The notes under the pieces are model-generated. The model did not search any database, was not told where the DNA came from, and was given only the letters and a program-made list of their open reading frames with translations. Shown here piece after piece: positions 1 to 10,873 of a stretch of DNA of 64,000 nucleotides (position 1 is the first letter of the stretch; each line of letters starts with the position of its first letter). Source of the DNA: Mesorhizobium prunaredense. Lineage in GTDB: Bacteria; Pseudomonadota; Alphaproteobacteria; Rhizobiales; Rhizobiaceae. The stretch is taken from assembly GCF_900156895.1 (NCBI RefSeq), contig NZ_FTPD01000027.1, positions 1-64,000 on the forward strand, in the 5' to 3' direction. A program made the translations under genes and the position numbers.

Positions 1-22
1 AGTTGACGCGGGGTGGAGCAGC
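1..22 (+). repeat. Partial copy of the 5' end of tRNA-fMet
   Basis: These 22 bases are identical to 112-133, the six bases before the complete tRNA-fMet plus its first 16 nucleotides. After base 22 the sequence departs from the tRNA, so this is a truncated duplicate and not a second gene. The following bases (23-65) can fold into nested hairpins (CGTCC/GGACG around GGCC-GAA-GGCC). Nothing is visible further left because the window starts here. Confidence 0.8.
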
Positions 23-117
23 GCCCCGTCCGCCCGCAAAGGCCGAAGGCCTCGAGGACGGACAAAACAAAAAACAAAAAGTCCGGGCTGCCCGGCCGGC
101 ATTCGCCGTCTAGTTGA

Positions 118-194
<77 letters not shown>

Positions 195-201
195 AATCCA
201 C

Positions 202-230
202 AAAACGGCCCGCCTCGCGCGGGCCGTTTT
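202..230 (+). terminator. Rho-independent terminator of tRNA-fMet
   Basis: A perfect 12-bp inverted repeat (AAAACGGCCCGC / GCGGGCCGTTTT) with a 5-base loop starts eight bases after the CCA end. The 3' arm ends in four T. This is a standard intrinsic terminator for the tRNA or rRNA transcript. Confidence 0.85.
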
Positions 231-326
231 GCGTTTGGAACCTGGCGCGGCCAGTTTGATCCTCATCAAGTTACCCGATGGTGTGGGTCTCGGCAGGCGC
301 CGTCTTCCCGTATTAAACTGCTTGGC

Positions 327-560
327 ATGGAGATGGACACCGAAAAAATCGACAATGCCGTTCTGGGCCTGCTTTGGCTAACGCTGCACGAAGAGAGGCG
401 CGCCTGGAAGGGAATGGATTGGGATGCTCTGGATCGCTTGCACCAGAAGGGGCTGATCGCCAATCCAGCAAACAAGGCGAAATCGGTGGTTCTGACAGAT
501 GAGGGCCTGCGACGGGCTGAGGAGCTGTTCCGCACCCTGTTCACGCGGCCGGCGCCATGA
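327..560 (+). CDS. DUF6429 family small protein
   Basis: A 77-residue protein starting MEMDTEKID. Sequence resembling LLWLTLHEERRAWKG-DWDALDRLHQKGLI followed by a SVVLTDEGLRRAEELF end is typical of the DUF6429 family, small proteins common in Proteobacteria whose function I do not know. The C-terminal part looks like a winged-helix fragment (a DALDRLHQKGLI helix, then a T-DEG turn), so a nucleic-acid-binding or transcription-associated role is possible but unproven. It stands alone between the tRNA terminator and the convergent ftsZ. The ATG at 327 is the first in frame; no strong ribosome binding site is seen. Confidence 0.8.
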   Translation: MEMDTEKIDNAVLGLLWLTLHEERRAWKGMDWDALDRLHQKGLIANPANKAKSVVLTDEGLRRAEELFRTLFTRPAP

Positions 561-743
561 GCGCTGGCCGGCGTTCCAATTCGACAGCAAGAGTCGCGCA
601 GGCAAAACCGATAACTTGCTCCGCAGGCTTATCCCGCAATAATTGCGGTTGGGCGTTCCGCCCGACCACCGTTTGGCGGCGGTTTCCGGAGCGGCGGATT
701 TTCAAGTCGAATTGCTACCGCCGGCGCTGCCATGGCGCCTGGT

Positions 744-1751
744 TCAGTTGACACGGTTTTCCAACCCCACCGTCAGCGGAATCTCGAGCCCCCGCCGCAA
801 TCCCGTGGCAACGACCGACACCCTGAATTTTCCTGCGAGCGCATTGTCGAAAATGGCGCCGACGATGATGTCGGCATCGGCGTCGACCTCCTCGCGGATG
901 CGGGTGGCGGCTTCGTCGACCTCGAACAGCGTCATGTCAGTGCCTCCCGATATCGAGACAAGGACGCCCTTGGCGCCCATCATCGACGCTTCGTCGAGAA
1001 GCGGGTTTGCGATCGCCGCTTCGGCTGCCTTCCTGGCGCGGTCCTCCCCGGTGGCTTCGCCGGTGCCCATCATCGCGCGACCCATATCGCGCATCACCGA
1101 CTTCACATCGGCAAAGTCGAGATTGATCAGGCCTTCCTTGACGATGAGATCAGTGATGCAGCCGACGCCGGCGTAGAGAACGCGGTCCGCCATGGCGAAA
1201 GCGTCCGCGAAGGTCGTCTTGGCATCGGCGATCCTGAAGAGGTTCTGGTTCGGTATGACGATGACGGTATCGGCGCTTTCGCGCAGCCGCTCGATGCCCT
1301 CATTGGCGGCATGCATTCGGCGGTTTCCTTCGAAGACGAACGGCTTGGTGACGACGGCCACGGTCAGTATTCCTGCGTTGCGCGCGGCCTGCGCTATGAC
1401 CGGTGCTGCACCGGTTCCAGTTCCGCCTCCCATGCCTGCGGTCACGAAACACATATGCGTTCCCGCAAGATGGTCCATGATTTCGTCGATCGATTCCACG
1501 GCCGCGGCATGGCCGACCTCGGGCAGGGATCCTGCACCAAGGCCTTCCGTGACGTGCGCTCCCAATTGGATCAGCCGCGTTGCCTTCGACATGGTAAGCG
1601 CCTGGGCATCGGTGTTGGCAACGATAAACTCGGTGCCCTGCAGGCCTTCGGCGATCATGTTGTTAATGGCGTTGCCGCCACCGCCGCCAACCCCGATGAC
1701 GGATATTTTGGGCCTCATCTCCGAGATTGCCGGCCTCGTTGCAGTGTTCAT
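744..1751 (-). CDS. ftsZ: Short FtsZ-family GTPase (FtsZ2-like)
   Basis: 335 residues of tubulin-like cell-division GTPase. It has the glycine-rich nucleotide loop GVGGGGGNAINNM (about 20-32), the tubulin signature GGGTGTGAAP (108-117) and the T7 loop NLDFAD (210-215) that completes the partner GTPase site. The protein ends at ENRVN right after the core. It lacks the long linker and the conserved C-terminal peptide with which full FtsZ binds FtsA, ZipA and other partners. Rhizobia commonly carry such a short second copy (FtsZ2 of Sinorhizobium) beside the essential ftsZ of the dcw cluster, and the absence of ftsQ and ftsA here fits that. Start at ATG 1751, preceded by GGGGAGAG; an upstream in-frame start at 1814 is less likely. 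Confidence 0.9.
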   Translation of the reverse strand: MNTATRPAISEMRPKISVIGVGGGGGNAINNMIAEGLQGTEFIVANTDAQALTMSKATRLIQLGAHVTEGLGAGSLPEVGHAAAVESIDEIMDHLAGTHMCFVTAGMGGGTGTGAAPVIAQAARNAGILTVAVVTKPFVFEGNRRMHAANEGIERLRESADTVIVIPNQNLFRIADAKTTFADAFAMADRVLYAGVGCITDLIVKEGLINLDFADVKSVMRDMGRAMMGTGEATGEDRARKAAEAAIANPLLDEASMMGAKGVLVSISGGTDMTLFEVDEAATRIREEVDADADIIVGAIFDNALAGKFRVSVVATGLRRGLEIPLTVGLENRVN

Positions 1752-2015
1752 TTGCCGTCTCTCCCCTTGAATGCGCAAGCGCAGCGGTCGGTGGAAGGCT
1801 TGTTCCCGGCGCACTGCAAAGACTTTGGACAGTGCGCGAATCAGGACAGCCCAGCGTAACCAAGGGAATCAGACGGTTGAACCGGCTGCAAGTGCAGTAT
1901 TCGCGCTCGCGCATGTTATGCGCTATTGGTTCGCCGTCGGTGCCACGTGTGGCGGCTGACCGAAAATCGTCCGATGACAACGTTTCCCGGTAAAGCCGAG
2001 ACCGATCTTTCCGTT

Positions 2016-2801
2016 CTACTTCACGCCGATGCCGGCAGTCAGGCCGCCATCGATCCTGTAGTCCGCGCCGGTGCAGAACCCGGCTTTCGACGAGCACAGA
2101 AAGGCGATGAGTTCCGCCACTTCCTCCGGCTCGCCGATGCGCCCGATGGGGTGCGCTTCGCCGAAGCGCTTGTAGGCGGCCTCGACATCGGCGTCGGTGC
2201 CGTTTTCGCCGCGCGCCGCCTTTTCCAGGATCGGGGTGCGGATCGAGCCCGGGCTGACGGAATTGACGCGAATGCCGGAGCGCGCATGGTCGAGCGCCAG
2301 AGCGCGCGTCAATGTGTGGATGGCGCCCTTGGTCGTGGCATAGGCGGCGACGTTCTGCTGGCAGGCGAAACCTTGCACCGAAGCCACGTTGACGATGGCG
2401 CCGCCGCCTCGCCTGATCATTTCCGGAATACCGAAATGCGCGGTCAGGTAGATCGAGCCGACATTGACGGACATCGCCCGGTTCCAGATGTCGAAATCGG
2501 TGCTAACTGCGGTGCCATACGGATGGACCGCCGCGGAATTGACGATGATATCGAGGCCGCCGAACCGCTCGACACCGGCTGCGACCGCGTCGCGAACCTG
2601 ATCCGGCACGGAGACGTCGACGGCCACGACCAGCGCCTCGGCGCCGGAGTTGCCCAGTTCCGCTCTCATCGCCGTGTTGGCCGCGCGGTCGATGCCGCAG
2701 GCGATGATCGCCGCCCCGCCCGCCGCAAGACGCCTGGCGGTTGCCAGGCCGATCCCGGTCGTCCCCGTCACCAGAGCGATCTTGCCGTCGAAATCCTTCA
2801 T
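2016..2801 (-). CDS. SDR family oxidoreductase, probable sugar-acid dehydrogenase
   Basis: 261-residue classical short-chain dehydrogenase. The cofactor loop TGTTGIG is at 12-18, NSAA at about 88-91 (in place of NNAG), catalytic Ser141, Tyr154 and Lys158 (YATTK), and a C-terminal GADYRIDGG. It is transcribed divergently from uxuA with 76 bp between the starts. In hexuronate degradation mannonate dehydratase works next to a fructuronate/mannonate oxidoreductase, so this SDR may supply that step in place of UxuB. That role is inferred from position. The start is ATG 2801, with AAGGAG a few bases upstream. Confidence 0.85.
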   Translation of the reverse strand: MKDFDGKIALVTGTTGIGLATARRLAAGGAAIIACGIDRAANTAMRAELGNSGAEALVVAVDVSVPDQVRDAVAAGVERFGGLDIIVNSAAVHPYGTAVSTDFDIWNRAMSVNVGSIYLTAHFGIPEMIRRGGGAIVNVASVQGFACQQNVAAYATTKGAIHTLTRALALDHARSGIRVNSVSPGSIRTPILEKAARGENGTDADVEAAYKRFGEAHPIGRIGEPEEVAELIAFLCSSKAGFCTGADYRIDGGLTAGIGVK

Positions 2802-2877
2802 TGCGCAAACTCCTTTAATTTGACTTCCATTGTGGCCCAACAATACGGTTCCGTTTTATCGCAAAGGAAAAGCCTCG

Positions 2878-4062
2878 ATGGAACAATGCTGGCGCTGGTA
2901 TGGCCCTGACGACCCGGTGACGCTCGATCATGTCAAGCAGGCCGGCGCCACGGGCGTTGTATCCGCCCTGCATAATATCTATGACGGTCGCGCCTGGCCT
3001 TTGACGGACATTTTGGAGCGCAAGCGGATCATCGAGGCCGAAGGGCTGACCTGGTCGGTTGTAGAGAGCATTCCCGTCCACAATTCGATCAAGATCGGCT
3101 CGGCGGAACGGCTTCGCTATGTCGGCTGGTACAAGGACACGATCCGTGCGCTCGCCAAGGCTGGCATTGCGACGATCTGCTATAACTTCATGCCGGTGGT
3201 CGACTGGACCCGCACCGACCTTGCCTATCGGCTTCCAACGACGGGCTACGCACTGCGGTTCGATGCGATCGATTTTGCCGCCTACGACCTGTTCGTCCTG
3301 AAGCGCAGGAATGCCGAATTCGGCTACAGCGCGGCGCGTACCGCGGAAGCGGAATCGCGACTGAAGGAATTGAGCGAAGAGCAGATCGACAGGATCGAGC
3401 GCAATCTCATTGCCGGCCTGCCGGCAACCGAGCGCAGCTACGACCGTGATGGTTTTCGCGAGGCATTGGCGGAATATGACTCGATCGGGCCGAAGGAGCT
3501 GCGCGACAATCTTGCCTGGTTTCTGCGCGAGATCATTCCGGTGGCCGAGCAGGAGGGGGTGCGCATGTGCATCCATCCCGACGACCCGCCATTCTCGCTC
3601 TATGGCCTGCCACGGATCGTTTCGACCACCGAGGACGCGCGTTTCATTCTCAACGCTGTCGACAGCCCGGCCAACGGCCTGACATTCTGCACCGGCTCCT
3701 ACGGTACGCGCGCAGACAACGACATTGTCGGCATGGTCAAGGAGTTCGCCGACCGGATCCATTTCGTCCATCTGCGCAATGTAACCATCGAGGATGACGG
3801 CTCCTTCTATGAAGCCGAACATCTGGAGGGCGGCACCGACATGGCGCATGTCATCCTCGCTTTGATGCAGGAAGAGACGCGCCGCCGTAGGGAAGGTCGC
3901 GCCGATTGGCGGATTCCCATGCGACCCGACCATGGCCATCTGCTCGCCAACGATATCGGCAAGACCAGGATCAACCCCGGCTACTCTTTGATCGGCCGCC
4001 TGAAAGGCCTGGCCGAGCTGCGTGGCATCATGCGCGCCGTCGAACGTTTTGAGCTGGCCTGA
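2878..4062 (+). CDS. uxuA: Mannonate dehydratase UxuA
   Basis: 394 residues, the usual UxuA length. The start MEQCWRWYGPDDPVTLDHV-QAGATGVV closely matches the canonical N-terminus, and the TIM-barrel family features CYNFMPVVDW (about 102-111), CIHPDDPP (about 232-239), FCTGSYG and HFVHLRN follow in order. UxuA dehydrates D-mannonate to 2-keto-3-deoxygluconate using a divalent metal. An in-frame ATG at 2830 would add 16 residues absent from the family; ATG 2878 is preceded by AAAGGAAA. The 76-bp spacer to the SDR has a small ATTGT-N6-ACAAT inverted repeat (2829-2844) that might be an operator. No kdgK or eda is seen nearby. Confidence 0.95.
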   Translation: MEQCWRWYGPDDPVTLDHVKQAGATGVVSALHNIYDGRAWPLTDILERKRIIEAEGLTWSVVESIPVHNSIKIGSAERLRYVGWYKDTIRALAKAGIATICYNFMPVVDWTRTDLAYRLPTTGYALRFDAIDFAAYDLFVLKRRNAEFGYSAARTAEAESRLKELSEEQIDRIERNLIAGLPATERSYDRDGFREALAEYDSIGPKELRDNLAWFLREIIPVAEQEGVRMCIHPDDPPFSLYGLPRIVSTTEDARFILNAVDSPANGLTFCTGSYGTRADNDIVGMVKEFADRIHFVHLRNVTIEDDGSFYEAEHLEGGTDMAHVILALMQEETRRRREGRADWRIPMRPDHGHLLANDIGKTRINPGYSLIGRLKGLAELRGIMRAVERFELA

Positions 4063-4077
4063 GGATCGCAACCGGCC

Positions 4078-4971
4078 CTAAGGCTGATGGCTTGACGCAA
4101 CAAGCTCGGCCTTGCGCCGCGCCGTCTCCAGCCCGATGGCGATGAAGCGGCGCGCATGCCGGGCCAGCTCCATATTGTCGGTCCACAGATTGCGCCAGAT
4201 GGCGGTTTTCTTCGACAGGTTCTCGTCGACGATCTCCGACGAGAAGGATTCGAAGCTGAGGTCGTCGCCATAGCCGATTGCGGTCAGCGCATCGAAGATC
4301 GCGGCAAAGTCGATGTTGCCGGTGCCGAGGAAGCCGCGATGGCTCTCGCCGATATGGACATAGCCGATCTTTTTGGCGGCGTGGCGGATGGCCAAGCCGA
4401 TATCGGCCTCCTCGATGTTCATATGGAACGTGTCGAGATGCAGAAAAATGTTGTCGGAACCGGTGTCCTCGACGAAGGCCAGCCCTTGCGCGGCGGTGTT
4501 GAGCAGATTGCTCTCGAAGCGGTTGACGATTTCGAGGTTGAGCGTGACGCCGGCGGCCTTGGCGGTCTCCGCGACCTTGGCAAGCGTGGCGGCACTGCGG
4601 TTCCATTGATCGCGCGTCGGCGCCTCAGTCTGCAATCCATGGCTGGTGCTGAGGATGCCGGCGACCTTCCGGCCGCCGAGATCCCGAGTGAGCGCGATCG
4701 TGTCATTGAGGACTTCGACGCCGTGCGCGGCAATCGCCTTGTCGGCGCTTGAAATGTCGCCGTCGGGCGGCAGCCCGATGCTGATCGCCACGCCGAGATC
4801 GAGGTCGGCGATGCGCTTGGCCAGCCCGCCAACATCGACATTGGCGGGGTCAAGATAGGAGAATTCGATCAGGTCGAAGCCGGCCTCCCTGGTGTTGGCC
4901 AGCGTCCGTTCGAGGTCGTCTTGCACCGAGCTCGCCGACCAGACGAAAGAGTGGATTCCAATGCGCGACAT
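4078..4971 (-). CDS. Sugar phosphate isomerase/epimerase (D-tagatose 3-epimerase-like)
   Basis: 297-residue TIM-barrel protein of the AP-endonuclease-2 / xylose-isomerase-like superfamily. The metal and substrate residues of ketose 3-epimerases are visible: Glu in LEIVNRFE, Asp in LHLDTFHMNIEE, His in HIGESHRG and Glu in SFESF. Such enzymes epimerise ketoses at C3. It closes the transcription unit running leftward from the DeoR gene but is separated from the binding-protein gene by a terminator-like hairpin (5053-5078) and a palindromic repeat. The start ATG 4971 has GGAG upstream. An upstream in-frame start at 5067 would translate the repeat and is rejected. The protein at 44857-45741 is of the same type. 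Confidence 0.85.
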   Translation of the reverse strand: MSRIGIHSFVWSASSVQDDLERTLANTREAGFDLIEFSYLDPANVDVGGLAKRIADLDLGVAISIGLPPDGDISSADKAIAAHGVEVLNDTIALTRDLGGRKVAGILSTSHGLQTEAPTRDQWNRSAATLAKVAETAKAAGVTLNLEIVNRFESNLLNTAAQGLAFVEDTGSDNIFLHLDTFHMNIEEADIGLAIRHAAKKIGYVHIGESHRGFLGTGNIDFAAIFDALTAIGYGDDLSFESFSSEIVDENLSKKTAIWRNLWTDNMELARHARRFIAIGLETARRKAELVASSHQP

Positions 4972-4993
4972 GATCGTCTCCTGCTGCTCGAGA

Positions 4994-5041
4994 GCCTCGG
5001 AACCAAAAGTGGGAACCGGTTTTGGGAAAAATCCGATGCTC
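4994..5041. repeat. Palindromic intergenic repeat, copy 1
   Basis: The core CCAAAAGTGGGAACCGGTTTT and its flanks match the complement of 23413-23459 almost base for base. The ends form a GAGCATCGGA/TCCGATGCTC-type inverted repeat, degraded here on one side (GCCTCGGA). This family is very common in Mesorhizobium and relatives. Here it lies between the epimerase start and the end of the binding-protein gene. The second copy in this window is inside a reading frame. Confidence 0.85.
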
Positions 5042-5052
5042 AAACAAAAATT

Positions 5053-5078
5053 GGTGCGGTCGGTCACCCGGCCGCACC
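5053..5078 (-). terminator. Terminator-like hairpin after the sugar-binding protein gene
   Basis: On the minus strand GGTGCGG and CCGCACC pair perfectly, extended by an inner CGG/CCG after one mismatch, and AATTTTTGTTT follows. It lies about 20 bases after the stop codon of the binding-protein gene (5097). It probably ends or attenuates transcription before the epimerase gene. Confidence 0.65.
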
Positions 5079-5096
5079 AGCCTTGGGAGGCTTTAG

Positions 5097-6035
5097 CTAG
5101 CGGGCCGCGGTCCAGCCCTTGTAGTCCTTCAGGTTCTCTGCCGTGATCAGCTGCGGGTCGAGCAGCACGGTCGCCTCGGCCGGCTTTTTGCCGGCGAGCA
5201 CTTCAGCTGCCATCTGCAGCGATTGGCCGGCCATGACGTAAGGATCCTGCGAGGCCGAGGCCTTGATCATCGACGTGTCGGAAGCGAGTTCCTTCTCGAT
5301 GTCGGGCGCGCCGTCGACTGCGGTGAAGATGAACTCCGAGCGGTTGAGCTGCTTGGCTGCAAGCTGGGCGCCGATCGCCGTCGGGTCGTTGATGGCGAAC
5401 ACCGCGTCGATCTTGTCGAAGCGGGTCAGCAGCGACTGGAACACCTTCAGGCCGCCGTCGCGCGAGCCTTCGGCATTCTGGTCGTCGGAGAGTATCTTGA
5501 TGTCCGGGTGTTTTGCCAGCACGTCCTTGCAACCCTTCACCCGCTCGAGGATCGATGACGATGCAGGGCCGTTCAGGATGACATAGTCACCTTTGCCACC
5601 GGTTTGGTCGACCAGGTACTGGCAGGCGGCTTCGCCGGCCTTGACGTTGTTGGTCATCACGGTGACGTCGGCGCCGGGCGCCGAGACGTCGAACGCGGCA
5701 ACAACGATGCCCGCCGCTTGCGCCTTCTTCACCGCCGGCGCGATCGCCTTGGCGTCGACGGCGTTGAGCATGATCACGTCGACGCCGGCGGCGATGAACG
5801 AGTCGACCTGCGAGACCTGCTTGTTGAGGTCGTAGTCGGCCGACACCGACGTCACCTCGACGTTCGGGTTGATCTTCCTGGCGGCGTCCTCGATGCCCTT
5901 GATGGTGGCGACGAAGAACGGGTTGCCGAGCAGGCCGACCGAGATGCCGACCTTGTTTAGGTCCTTGGCCGAAGCCGGTGCGACGGCGACGCCCGCGAGG
6001 GCAACGCCGCAGAGCAGTTTAGCGATGGTCTTCAT
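5097..6035 (-). CDS. Sugar ABC transporter, periplasmic substrate-binding protein (RbsB type)
   Basis: 312 residues, with a signal peptide of about 23 residues ending APASA. The mature protein has the type I periplasmic fold of the ribose/galactose family (VGLLGNPFFV-T-GIEDAA, AAFDV-AP, NDPTAIGAQLA, VDGAPDIEKEL). It captures a mono-saccharide or polyol for the permease and ATPase encoded upstream. RBS AGGAGG lies just before ATG 6035. The operon order (regulator, kinase, ATPase, permease, binding protein, epimerase) says the sugar is phosphorylated after uptake. The sugar itself cannot be read from sequence. Confidence 0.9.
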   Translation of the reverse strand: MKTIAKLLCGVALAGVAVAPASAKDLNKVGISVGLLGNPFFVATIKGIEDAARKINPNVEVTSVSADYDLNKQVSQVDSFIAAGVDVIMLNAVDAKAIAPAVKKAQAAGIVVAAFDVSAPGADVTVMTNNVKAGEAACQYLVDQTGGKGDYVILNGPASSSILERVKGCKDVLAKHPDIKILSDDQNAEGSRDGGLKVFQSLLTRFDKIDAVFAINDPTAIGAQLAAKQLNRSEFIFTAVDGAPDIEKELASDTSMIKASASQDPYVMAGQSLQMAAEVLAGKKPAEATVLLDPQLITAENLKDYKGWTAAR

Positions 6036-6113
6036 TCTTTTCCTCCTGATGCCCCGCGCCTCTCACGGTGCGTTAAATGAAACCGGGTCGTTGACGCCGG
6101 CGACTAAGGTCAA

Positions 6114-7132
6114 TCATGTTCTTGCTCCTGCCTGGAGCCTGTAGCGGTCGAGGGCGACCGCCACGATGATGACCAATCCCTTGATGATGTACTGCCAGAT
6201 GTCCGAGACACCGGCCAGGATGAGCCCGTTGGAGAGCACCGCTATGATCAGGCCACCGATCAGCGTGCCCCAGATCGAGCCGACGCCGCCGACGAAGCTG
6301 GTGCCGCCGAGAATGACCGCGGCGATGGCGTCGAGTTCGTAGGACTGCCCAAGCTGCAGCCCATTGGCAGCGTAGAGCCGGGCCGCCGACATGGCGCCGC
6401 CAAGGCCGGCGAGAAGGCCTGAAACGCCATAGACGAAGAGCAGCACCAGCGGCACCTTGATGCCGGTGAGGCGGGCGGCCTCGGCATTGCCGCCGACGGC
6501 ATAGATCCAGGTGCCGAGCACGGTGCGCTTGAGCACCAGCCAGGACAGCACCACGACCGACAGAGCGATGATGACCAGCCAGGGGATGCCGAACAGCGAC
6601 CCGTTGCCGATGAAGTCGAACGGCAGGTCCGAGTTGAACACCGTGGTGTCCTGGCCGAGCAGGCGGGCGACGCCGCGCACGGCGGTCAGCGAACCCAGCG
6701 TGACGATGAAGGGCGGCAGCTTGATGTAGGCGACGAGTAGCCCGTTGATGACGCCGAAGCCGAGGCCGACCAGAATGGCCGCGGGCACGCCGAGCATGCC
6801 CCACTCCGGCACCAGCGACACCATCACCGCCACCATCGCCGAGGCGGCAAGAATGGAGCCGACGGACAGGTCGATGCCGCCGGTCAGGATAACGAAGGTC
6901 ATGCCGGCCGCGAGCACGATGTTGATCGACGACTGCTGGGTGACGATCAACAGGTTGGTCTCGGTGAGGAAGCGCGGGTTCATGATCTGGAAGCCGGCCG
7001 CCAACAGGATCAGGACCGGCAGCATGCCAAGCGCGGCGAAGGCGGTGCGCAGCCGCCGGCTCCTGCCGACCGCCTGGTCACCCGCGCTGATCTCGGTTGC
7101 CTTGTCGGTCATCCCTAGGCCGCTCTTGTCGG

Positions 7133-7136
<4 letters not shown>
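6114..7136 (-). CDS. Sugar ABC transporter permease (RbsC type)
   Basis: 340-residue inner-membrane protein of the BPD_transp_2 family, with about eight to ten hydrophobic segments. It has the family motif TFVILTGGIDLSVGS (about residues 81-95), the cytoplasmic GGNAEAARLTGI loop and the GGTSFVGGVGS loop. It overlaps the ATPase stop by 4 bp (ATGA). The first 24 bp of the gene are a tandem duplicate (7101-7148), so the N-terminus reads MTDKSGLG-MTDKATE and either ATG, 7136 or 7112, could be used. Both have the same weak AGGG upstream. Confidence 0.9.

Positions 7137-7148
<12 letters not shown>
7101..7148. repeat. 24-bp tandem duplication over the permease start codon
   Basis: Bases 7101-7124 and 7125-7148 are two head-to-tail copies differing at one position (A/G). 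Each contains an ATG in the permease frame. The outer copy also holds the stop codon of the upstream ATPase gene. Being 24 bp, the duplication is in frame and adds eight residues. Confidence 0.9.
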
Positions 7149-8673
<1,525 letters not shown>

Positions 8674-8677
<4 letters not shown>

Positions 8678-10053
8678 CGCGCGCCTCCCGCTGCGGCATC
8701 AGCGACGCCTCGGTCGGCGGCGAGGCCGCGCCAGCTATCGCGGTGGAAGGCAAGCCCGGTGAAGCTTGAAGCACGAACAGGCTCCGGCGCCTCGGCGGCA
8801 AATTCGCGTCCAACATTCTCGAAGGCCAGCGCCGCCGCTCCGGTGGCGCTGCCCTCCAGCGTGGCGCCCTGCATGAAGGCCTGGCCGGGACGCAGCTGCG
8901 CCAGCAGGCTGGCAAGCAGGCCGCCACTGTTCAGCCCGCCATCGACGATCACGGTGTCGTTCGAATGGATCAGGTCGAGACACAGATCGACCATCAGCGC
9001 GACATAGAGCAGTGCCACGGCCGCGCGCTCCTCCGCGTTGGGGGTGCGCCCGACCAGTTCGCCGCGATGGCCAGGCATCGGCCCGCCCGGCGCGAAGCTC
9101 GGCAGCGCCATGATGCCGGCGCCGATCACTTGCTGCACGGCTGAGGGGGCGATCGCGCCCTGCCAACCGGCGCTGATCGTTGCGAATTCACGGCCGCCCA
9201 TGAAGCGGATGGTCGGCACCGGGCCGCCATCGACATCGACATTGACCAGCATGTCACGGTCGCGATCGAGCGAGTCGAGCGGACAGTCCGGATTGAGCAC
9301 CACAACCCAGGTGCCGGTCGAGACGACGGTGACCGGACCAAGCTCCTGCCGACGATAGGCATGGAGCGCCGCATTGCTGTCATGGACACCGTTGTGAATG
9401 GCGATCGGCCGTGTCGCCCCGCCAAAGCTCTGCTCGCCGATGACCGCGCCGGCAGGCTCGAAGGCGGGCATTTGGCGGCGCCAACCTTCGGCGTCGACCA
9501 GCGAGGAGAAATCGCGTTTGCGCGGCGCCCAAAGATGCGAGTGGCAGCCGAGATAGGACACCTCCGAGACCGCCCGGCCACCAAAGCGCCAGCTCCAGTA
9601 TTGGGGATAACCGAGGATCGATTTGGCGGCGGCGAACACGCTTGGTTGCACCGTCTTCAGCCACAGCATGTGGCGACCATAGTTGAAGCCGAGCGGCAGG
9701 CGCGGCGAGAAGGTCTCGGCAAAATCCGGAATGCGCCGATCGATCTGCGCGGCAATCTCGGCCGGTGGCTCCTGCTCGTAGTCGAGTATGGAATGCGTCA
9801 GCGCCGCATCGTCGACCAAGGCAAAGGTGCAGCCATGGCCCGAAACCATCAAGCCCTCTATGCCATGGATGTCGACCGCTTCGCCGACGGCGCGCGCCGC
9901 CCAATCGTGAAGCGCTGCTTCGTCGAGCACGCTGAAGTCGCATTCGCGCGTCCAGTTCGGCTGGGTCCGGCGCTCACCCAGAATCTGCCCGTGCTGGTCG
10001 AAGACGAACAGCTTCGAGTTGGTCTTGCCGAAGTCGAGGACGGCCACCTTCAC
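8674..10053 (-). CDS. FGGY-family carbohydrate kinase
   Basis: 459-residue actin-fold sugar kinase. The N-terminal phosphate loop is VLDFGKTNSKLFVF, the hinge region HNGVHDSNAALHAY supplies the putative catalytic Asp, STGTW forms the second phosphate loop, and IVDGGLNSGGLLASLLAQL is the adenosine motif. Family members phosphorylate ketoses or polyols such as L-rhamnulose and L-fuculose. Because transporter and kinase are co-transcribed, it is probably the first committed step. It starts with GTG 10053 overlapping the DeoR stop (GTGA). A second, only distantly similar FGGY kinase is encoded at 12077-13363. Confidence 0.88.
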
Positions 10054-10832
10054 TGGATGGCTCCTGAGGCAGAGGCGATCCGCACCATGACTCCGGCGTC
10101 TTCCAGCATACGCGCGTCGGCATCGGACAGGCCGTCATCGGTCACCAGCGTGCCGATGCGCGACAAGGGCAGCGCGACGTTGCGCGCATGGATCGACAGT
10201 TTGCGGCTGTCGGCCAGCACCACGATCTGGTCGGCGCATAGACTGAGTTCGGCGATGGAGCGGACCAGCAGCGGATGCGATTCCAGCACGCCGTCCGGGC
10301 CGATGCCTTGCGCGCCAAGAAAGAACTTCGATGCGTAGAAAGGCACCGTCTGGGTGAGCGAATGGATGATGCCAGGCTCGCGATGCAGTTCGCCGCCGGC
10401 AACGGTCAGGCTGCAATGGCCGTGGTCGCTCAAATAGGCCACGAGCGGCATCGAGTTGGTATAGAGCCGGATGTTGCGGTCGGCGAGCTTGGCGCCGAGA
10501 TGGAAGCAGGTCGAACCGCCATGCACGATGACGGCGTCGCCATCGCGCACCATGGTCGCCGCGAGAGCGGCGATCTGCCGCTTGGCTTCGACCGCGAGAT
10601 CGCGGTTCTCGTCGTAGGGCCTGGCATAGGCGACGCCCGCCTGCGCAGCGCCATCGAGCGCCGAGATGCCGCCATAGACCTTGCGTGCTTCGCCGGCCTC
10701 GTCGATCTTGTCGATGTCGCGCCGCACCGTCGCCGCCGACACGCCGAGGCGCTCCTGCAACTCGCGCACCGAGGCGAAGGGGCGATCCCGCAACAGCTCG
10801 ACGATCTGACGCTGGCGGCCGGAGTCGCTCAA
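10050..10832 (-). CDS. DeoR family transcriptional repressor
   Basis: 260 residues. The N-terminal winged helix-turn-helix reads RQRQIVELLRDRPFASVRELQERLGVSAATVRRDIDKI, split across about 5-42, and a DeoR sugar-sensor domain follows (GGSTCFHLGAKL, TNSMPLVAYL, FFLGAQGIGPDGV). I place the start at TTG 10832 because a strong GGGAGG sits 7 bp upstream and the resulting N-terminus fits the family. An ATG at 10928 would add 32 unrelated residues. It is first in the leftward operon and divergent from the aldolase operon, so it probably represses both in the absence of a phosphorylated sugar. Confidence 0.88.
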   Translation of the reverse strand: MSDSGRQRQIVELLRDRPFASVRELQERLGVSAATVRRDIDKIDEAGEARKVYGGISALDGAAQAGVAYARPYDENRDLAVEAKRQIAALAATMVRDGDAVIVHGGSTCFHLGAKLADRNIRLYTNSMPLVAYLSDHGHCSLTVAGGELHREPGIIHSLTQTVPFYASKFFLGAQGIGPDGVLESHPLLVRSIAELSLCADQIVVLADSRKLSIHARNVALPLSRIGTLVTDDGLSDADARMLEDAGVMVRIASASGAIQ

Positions 10833-10873
10833 CGGATACCCTCCCGAAGTGCCATTTTGCCACGGCAATTGGT

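Noticed and set aside
23..117. A small RNA gene between the partial and complete tRNA copies
   Set aside because: Hairpins can be drawn, but there is no promoter, no recognisable family and the region is probably only the spacer of an rRNA operon end.
2815..4071. A 418-residue minus-strand frame opposite uxuA
   Set aside because: It is the antisense shadow of a gene with strong family identity; its sequence has no family resemblance and such long shadows are common in GC-rich DNA.
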